Shown: positions 59,729 to 64,000 of the stretch, piece by piece
How positions within the stretch are numbered: position 1 is the first letter of the stretch
Layout of the letters: the number at the start of each line of letters is the position of its first letter
Assembly: GCF_032452875.1 (NCBI RefSeq)
Contig: NC_083873.1
Coordinates: 77,869,987-77,933,986 of the forward strand
DNA: 64,000 bases
Source: Bos javanicus
Lineage: Eukaryota; Chordata; Mammalia; Artiodactyla; Bovidae
Direction: 5' to 3'
Notes under the pieces: model-generated
Database searches by the model: none
What the model saw: only the letters and a program-made list of their open reading frames with translations
Told to the model about the DNA's origin: nothing
Position numbers and translations under genes: made by a program

Positions 59729-59964
59729 ATTACATTTGGGGCTTCCTTGGTGGCTCAATTGGTAAAGAATCCTCCTGCTATGCAGGAGACTGCCTGCAAT
59801 ACAGGAGACACAGGTTTGATCCCTGGGTCAGAAGAAGGAAATGGCAACCCACTCCAGTGTTCTTGCCTGGAAAATTCTATGAACATAGGAGCCTGGTGGG
59901 CACAGTCCATAAAGTTGTGAAGCATCAGACACAACTGACCTACTAAACCACCACCATTACATTT
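59729..59964 (+). mobile_element. Bov-tA SINE, sense, with 9-bp TSD
   Basis: The insert 59738-59955 reads 'ggcttccttggtggctcaat', then a local duplication of the atgcaggagactgcc / atacaggagac part, then 'aggaaatggcaacccactcc' and 'catcagacacaactgacc', ending in (acc)n. The TSD attacattt lies at 59729-59737 and 59956-59964. Confidence 0.92.
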
Positions 59965-60218
59965 ATTTTAAATAGTTATAATGACTTCTGGCATACGCAT
60001 TTAAGAATACACTTAATAAGAACCAATGATTATCATTAATTTAGTTCCTGATGTTCTCATGCTCCTGTACTACAAGCATGTGTAAGCTGTGTATTTGCCA
60101 GATGCCAGAAATAAAAGCCTCATATAAGCCTATATTACAGAAATAAAATAAAAGAGTGACTTGTGCAAAGGTTCACTGTATAGTGATTTTATTTCCTTTT
60201 TCCTTTTTCTTCATCCAG
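59965..60218. other. Intron upstream of exon 3
   Basis: Ends with a strong pyrimidine tract and catccag acceptor. No repeat recognised. Confidence 0.5.
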
Positions 60219-60315
60219 AGCCGAATTCGTAGAATGTGGAATGATACGGTCCGAAAGCAGTCAGAGTCTTCCTTCATTACTGGAGATATAAACAGTTCAG
60301 CGTCACTCAACAGAG
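60219..60315 (+). CDS. ADGRL3: ADGRL3 internal coding exon, cytoplasmic tail
   Basis: The exon has 32 full codons plus one base, so the downstream intron is phase 1. The peptide begins SRIRRMWNDTVRKQSESSFI and ends TGDINSSASLNR. The RIRRMWNDTVRKQSESSFI block is conserved in latrophilin tails; TGDINSSASLNR favours paralogue 3 over paralogue 2 (from memory of the family). The acceptor is strong (long pyrimidine tract ending catccag) and the donor is AGAG|gtaatt. The next exon, whose first base completes the split codon, is not found in the remaining 3.7 kb. In latrophilins the tail exons beyond this point are alternatively spliced, so the phase-1 end is where isoforms could diverge. Confidence 0.96.
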
Positions 60316-61052
60316 GTAATTAGAAATAATTTTTCATATTTATTCTTTTTGTGATTACTTTAAGAAGTTCCTAAATACATTTCTTTATTTGCAACTTCTG
60401 GACTTTGTTCCATGTGATAGGAATATTGCAAATATATAAAATGTGGTTGAGTGTAGCAGTGTATTCCATTATTCATAAGGCTTCTTTTCTCAATCCTGAA
60501 TTTTCAGATCTTTTTTGAAAGTAAGTTAAAAAGTGAGAAATTTCTTTCTCTAATCATCTGCCACTGCTGTAAACTGGTGAGTTGTCAGGCCTCATTGGAA
60601 GCTGTGAAAATGGGCAATTATGTGGCTATATAGTCTGCTAAGCATCATAGAGTTTCACATTGTCCCAGGTATAGAGCAATTTCTTAGTCTTTGTGGAAGT
60701 AAAATTATACTGTCTAATATACTTAAGGCAACCTGTGTATTTGTGGAAAAATCCTGTCTAATCTTAATATCAGTAAGATGTGTTCAGATAATATTGGATA
60801 TTTAAAGATACAGAAGGAAAAACCCACTATATGTAAATTTTATACATATATGTATATAATAATTCTTTCGGTGTGTATATGCTTCTGGTTAAAATTTTTC
60901 TGGAATATCATTTAGATTTTAAAAACGGTGTTCCCTTAACTACTATTTTGTTTGTGCTTGATCTTTCTTATTCCCTCTGTCTCTCTCCCTCTCACTTTCT
61001 CCCGCTCCTCCCCTTCCCCATCATAAGTGTATGTGTGAGTGTGTGAGAGATT
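60316..61052. other. Intron downstream of exon 3, no recognised element
   Basis: Begins with donor gtaatt. AT-rich, with a pyrimidine-rich stretch at 60965-61020. Confidence 0.5.
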
Positions 61053-61093
61053 AAAATTAAATTGACTAAAAGAAAAAAAAAATTAAATTGACT
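61053..61093. mobile_element. A-tract-only insertion with 15-bp direct repeat
   Basis: The repeat aaaattaaattgact at 61053-61067 and again at 61079-61093 flanks only aaaagaaaaaa. As at 11012-11058, this is what a LINE insertion that copied nothing but poly(A) would leave (inference). A simple tandem duplication is the alternative. Confidence 0.6.
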
Positions 61094-61929
61094 GCAGTAA
61101 AAATGGGTAGAAACAATGTTTGTGCAGAGCTGGGGTACACTACAGTCTGTGCTGGGAGATCTTTGGAACATAGTTTTATCTCGGGGATGGTGCTGGCATG
61201 AGCACATTTTAATCAGACTGTCCTAAAAGAGACATTTTTTGATGCACTCATTCGGTGGTTATTTTCATGACTTTTTTATGATCAATATTGTTATTTTTAT
61301 TAGCTCCAAACTAGAATTGTTTGCTTTAAACCTGCTTCTGTCTACTTTTTGTTACATCAAATGCTACTTAGAAACAACTAATTCACTAATTATGGCTTAT
61401 GATTAAGAATGATTCAAATACTGGTGTTCTTGATTACTTTTAGTCAAATAAGTTGCATCTTGTTTATATAAAAGAAGTTATAAAAAATAGTGTCTAAGTT
61501 AAATTTGATTTAGGGATTCATCCATGTTGTATAAATCTTGATTGACTTCCATGCTTATATGTGTGGTAGTGATAAAGTAACTATAACCTAGTGATGATAT
61601 TAAATTTTCTACAACACTTTTGCTTAAGTAGAATGGTGAGTGCAAATATTCTTGCAAATATGAAGAAAATACATTAAAATAAAACAATTACCTTCTTGTA
61701 TTTTTTTTCAGTTTATTTTACATAGTATCTCACAAGTGTTCTCTTTTTAAGTTTACTTTTATGATTAGTTTTATGAAAATTTAAATATGAATACTCTTAA
61801 CTCTTTGACACACTTTCTAAATCAGAGCAAATATATTGTCTACACATCCCTCCAAAGTTTAGGAAATAAATTGCTTTCATAGTGACAGATTTTCTTTTTA
61901 CTTTAAATAATATATAGAAATAATACATT
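61094..61929. other. Intron, no recognised element
   Basis: AT-rich intron. Nothing recognised. Confidence 0.5.
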
Positions 61930-62025
61930 GAAAATGTATGGCGGATTCATTTTGATATTTGGCAAAACTAATACAATTTGTAAAGTTTAAAAATAAAACA
62001 AAATTAAAAAAAAAAGAAAATGTAT
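61930..62025 (+). mobile_element. 76-bp L1 3' tail insertion with 10-bp TSD
   Basis: The insert 61940-62015 contains only the last part of the bovine L1 3' UTR ('ttgatatttggcaaaactaa', 'tgtaaagtttaaaaataaaa') and poly(A). The TSD gaaaatgtat lies at 61930-61939 and 62016-62025. Almost identical to the end of the copy at 46408-46605. Confidence 0.92.
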
Positions 62026-64000
62026 AGTATGCTCCTTTAAGAAAACTATTCTTTTATTCAAAGCTATTCTTATTAATAAGATTTTTTGTTAGTATCTTGC
62101 ATCTAATGATCACAGAAAGCATAGAATGTATTATTTAAACAAAAGATGAGGTTTGATTGTAATAATGCAGCATTTATTTGCTTACTGTGAAGACAGAGAA
62201 CATGTAAACTACTTGGCTTACCATTGTGATCTAGATTTATATTGACATGAAAGCATGTAGCTTTATTAAAAATTATTTTAAATGAATAATTTTTATGACC
62301 TTGATTTTAAGGTCAATTGCACTATGTAAGATTGCTTTGCTCTTTTTAGTTCCTTCTCAGAAATTTCATCAACTTGGAATATGTGCTATGTATGACTAGG
62401 TCAATTTAAAATATATTTAAAGAAAATAATAATATTTTATATTGTCTGATTATATATTAAATCTGTTTTTTAAAATCTTTAGTTTTAAAGGATACTTCTT
62501 AAAGTTATTGAAGAAAGCATACAAAATTTCTTGTGATACCCAGTAAGTTATTTGATGATGACTTTGGGGAGAGGGTAAAACTGACTTTATGGTTTGTTTG
62601 AAGTATGCCTATGCAGTGATCTTTTCCTTCAGGATATATATTCTTCCTTTCACTCAGTGACTTTAATGGGGAGACATCATAGTGATCTTCCTGATCTCCT
62701 GTATTAATTTCCTAGTCCCCCGAGTCAGAAACTCCTCATTTTGTTCTCATCTCATTATTTTTTATCTTAGATGAGTGCAGTACTTTAAAATTTTATTTCT
62801 TCATATAGTATCTCTGAAGCTAGTCTTTAACTTCCTTCTTTAATCTTGTCTTGTTCCCCAGGGTCCTATCTTCCCTGCATTCAGGCGTGTGTATCATATT
62901 TAGGTAGGTGGCATATAAGATTCACCCTTCCAGATAAACACTTCAGTCACCTCAGCACATAATTATTTACATCTATGTATTCAAAAGATTATATTCTCTA
63001 TTATTAAAATAAAAATGTTAGGCACTACATCTTTACATCTTCATATATTCTAACTTCCCATTCATTCTTAGTTTCTTACAGTTATAAGTTTTTAATTTCC
63101 AACTTCATTTTCCTTTCTTTCTAAATTAGATATTTTAAATCTCTTATGTTTGTCTTTAGAGTGCTTCTGACCTTTGAAAACTACAAGAAGTTGTCTAAAA
63201 ATTAGTCTTATTTTCAATTCAGGATTTCTTTTCTATTCATACCACTGTCCAATTCATTTAAAGAAAATTATCTTAAATTTCTGTATGTCTTATAATCTGT
63301 TCTTCCAAATAAGAACCATTATTATCATCTTTGGGATTCATTAAGAATAGAAGATCTACCATGCGGTGAATAAATCCTTCTCAATGGTTTATATTTTTTC
63401 AAATTATCTCTAATGTTGGTTCTTGAACAAACTAGTTATATCCTATGTATCAGATTATTTGTCTAGAATCCCCAATGTGATAAATTTGATTACCATTGGG
63501 ATTGTACTCCTTGGAATCAAGCAAGACTTTGGAAGATTTATTGATAATTTTCAAATTTATGAAATCATTCTTAGACATTCTCTTGGGGATTTTGTTATTT
63601 GGTCACCTCATCTCTTTAAAAGCTTTCATTACATTGTCCTTGGAATATCTATATTTTGAAGATGTTTTCCAAGTGTTCAGTATACATTTTCAGACATTTT
63701 TCTTCTGATGACTTGTTTGCCACAATGCTACACACTCATACAAATCCAGAATTTCATGAAACCAATTCCCCAAATCCCAGAACTAACATCAAGTTAACTT
63801 CACCCATGCCTCTGTATACACATGGAGAAGGAGCTTTTTGAGAGCCCTGAGGTGATGGTTGTTTACAGAGAGTTTCAGAGAAAGCTAACTCTGATCAAGC
63901 CATGTTTCACAAACCCCACAGGACAGTTTGTTCCTTTGTTCATTTAAATATATACAATTTGCATATACCGTGAAGTCATCCTCAGTTCTCAAGCTGCTCC
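62026..64000. other. Intron to window end, no recognised element
   Basis: AT-rich intron. No ADGRL3 exon completing the phase-1 split codon was found. 63480-63690 has a faint LINE-like look that I could not confirm. Confidence 0.5.

Noticed and set aside
63423..63708. Overlapping open frames near the window end
   Set aside because: No protein family recognised. A faint similarity to old LINE sequence could not be confirmed by eye.
1..64000. CRISPR arrays, operons, prokaryotic mobile systems, tRNA or rRNA genes
   Set aside because: Spliced exons, SINE/LINE content and intron structure are vertebrate. tRNA-like boxes seen belong to SINE heads. No regularly spaced repeats were found.

Overview
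This is mammalian nuclear DNA, almost certainly from a ruminant and most likely cattle or a close bovid. It is AT-rich and intron-like, with no long intact host ORF. It is dense in BovB (RTE-type) LINEs, their Bov-tA and Bov-A2 SINE partners, a bovine-type L1 and CHR-type tRNA SINEs. Older mammalian MIR, L2, MER5A-like and L1 remnants lie beneath. Sheep or goat cannot be excluded without alignment.

The only host gene I can support is ADGRL3 (latrophilin-3, an adhesion GPCR) on the + strand. Three consecutive coding exons are visible: 32478-32646 (TM6 and TM7), 46745-46870 (start of the cytoplasmic tail) and 60219-60315 (further tail). Their frames join cleanly (phase 2 in, then 0, 0, then 1 out). 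The rest is intron: more than 32 kb upstream, 14.1 kb and 13.3 kb between the exons, and at least 3.7 kb downstream. No promoter, CpG island, RNA gene or second host gene was recognised.

Layout of the repeats. 1-12 kb: three BovB copies (one internally deleted, one twin-primed, one lacking its 3' end and split by an L1), plus a pure poly(A) insertion. 12-28 kb: a large twin-primed BovB, several SINEs, an almost full-length old BovB and a (TA)n(TG)n microsatellite. 28-35 kb: MER5A-like and MIR remnants, a decayed antisense coding-like block, and the first exon. 35-40 kb: one ancient L1 split by three Bov-tA copies, a Bov-A2, a CHR SINE and a 2.3-kb BovB. 41-44.5 kb: the best preserved BovB, 3.36 kb with a 13-bp target-site duplication (TSD). 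45-60 kb: exon 2, an L1 with a 5' inversion, two more large BovB copies and several SINEs, then exon 3. 60-64 kb: sparse intron with a second poly(A)-only insertion and a 76-bp L1 tail.

The window shows how LINE machinery shapes an intron. Three insertions have twin-priming structure with 12-13 bp TSDs. Five are tiny or poly(A)-only insertions with TSDs. Nine of twelve recognisable BovB pieces lie antisense to ADGRL3. I see no prokaryote-type or otherwise undescribed gene system here. The most novel leads are the poly(A)-only insertions, the BovB 5'-end differences and the antisense coding-like block at 30.6-31.0 kb.
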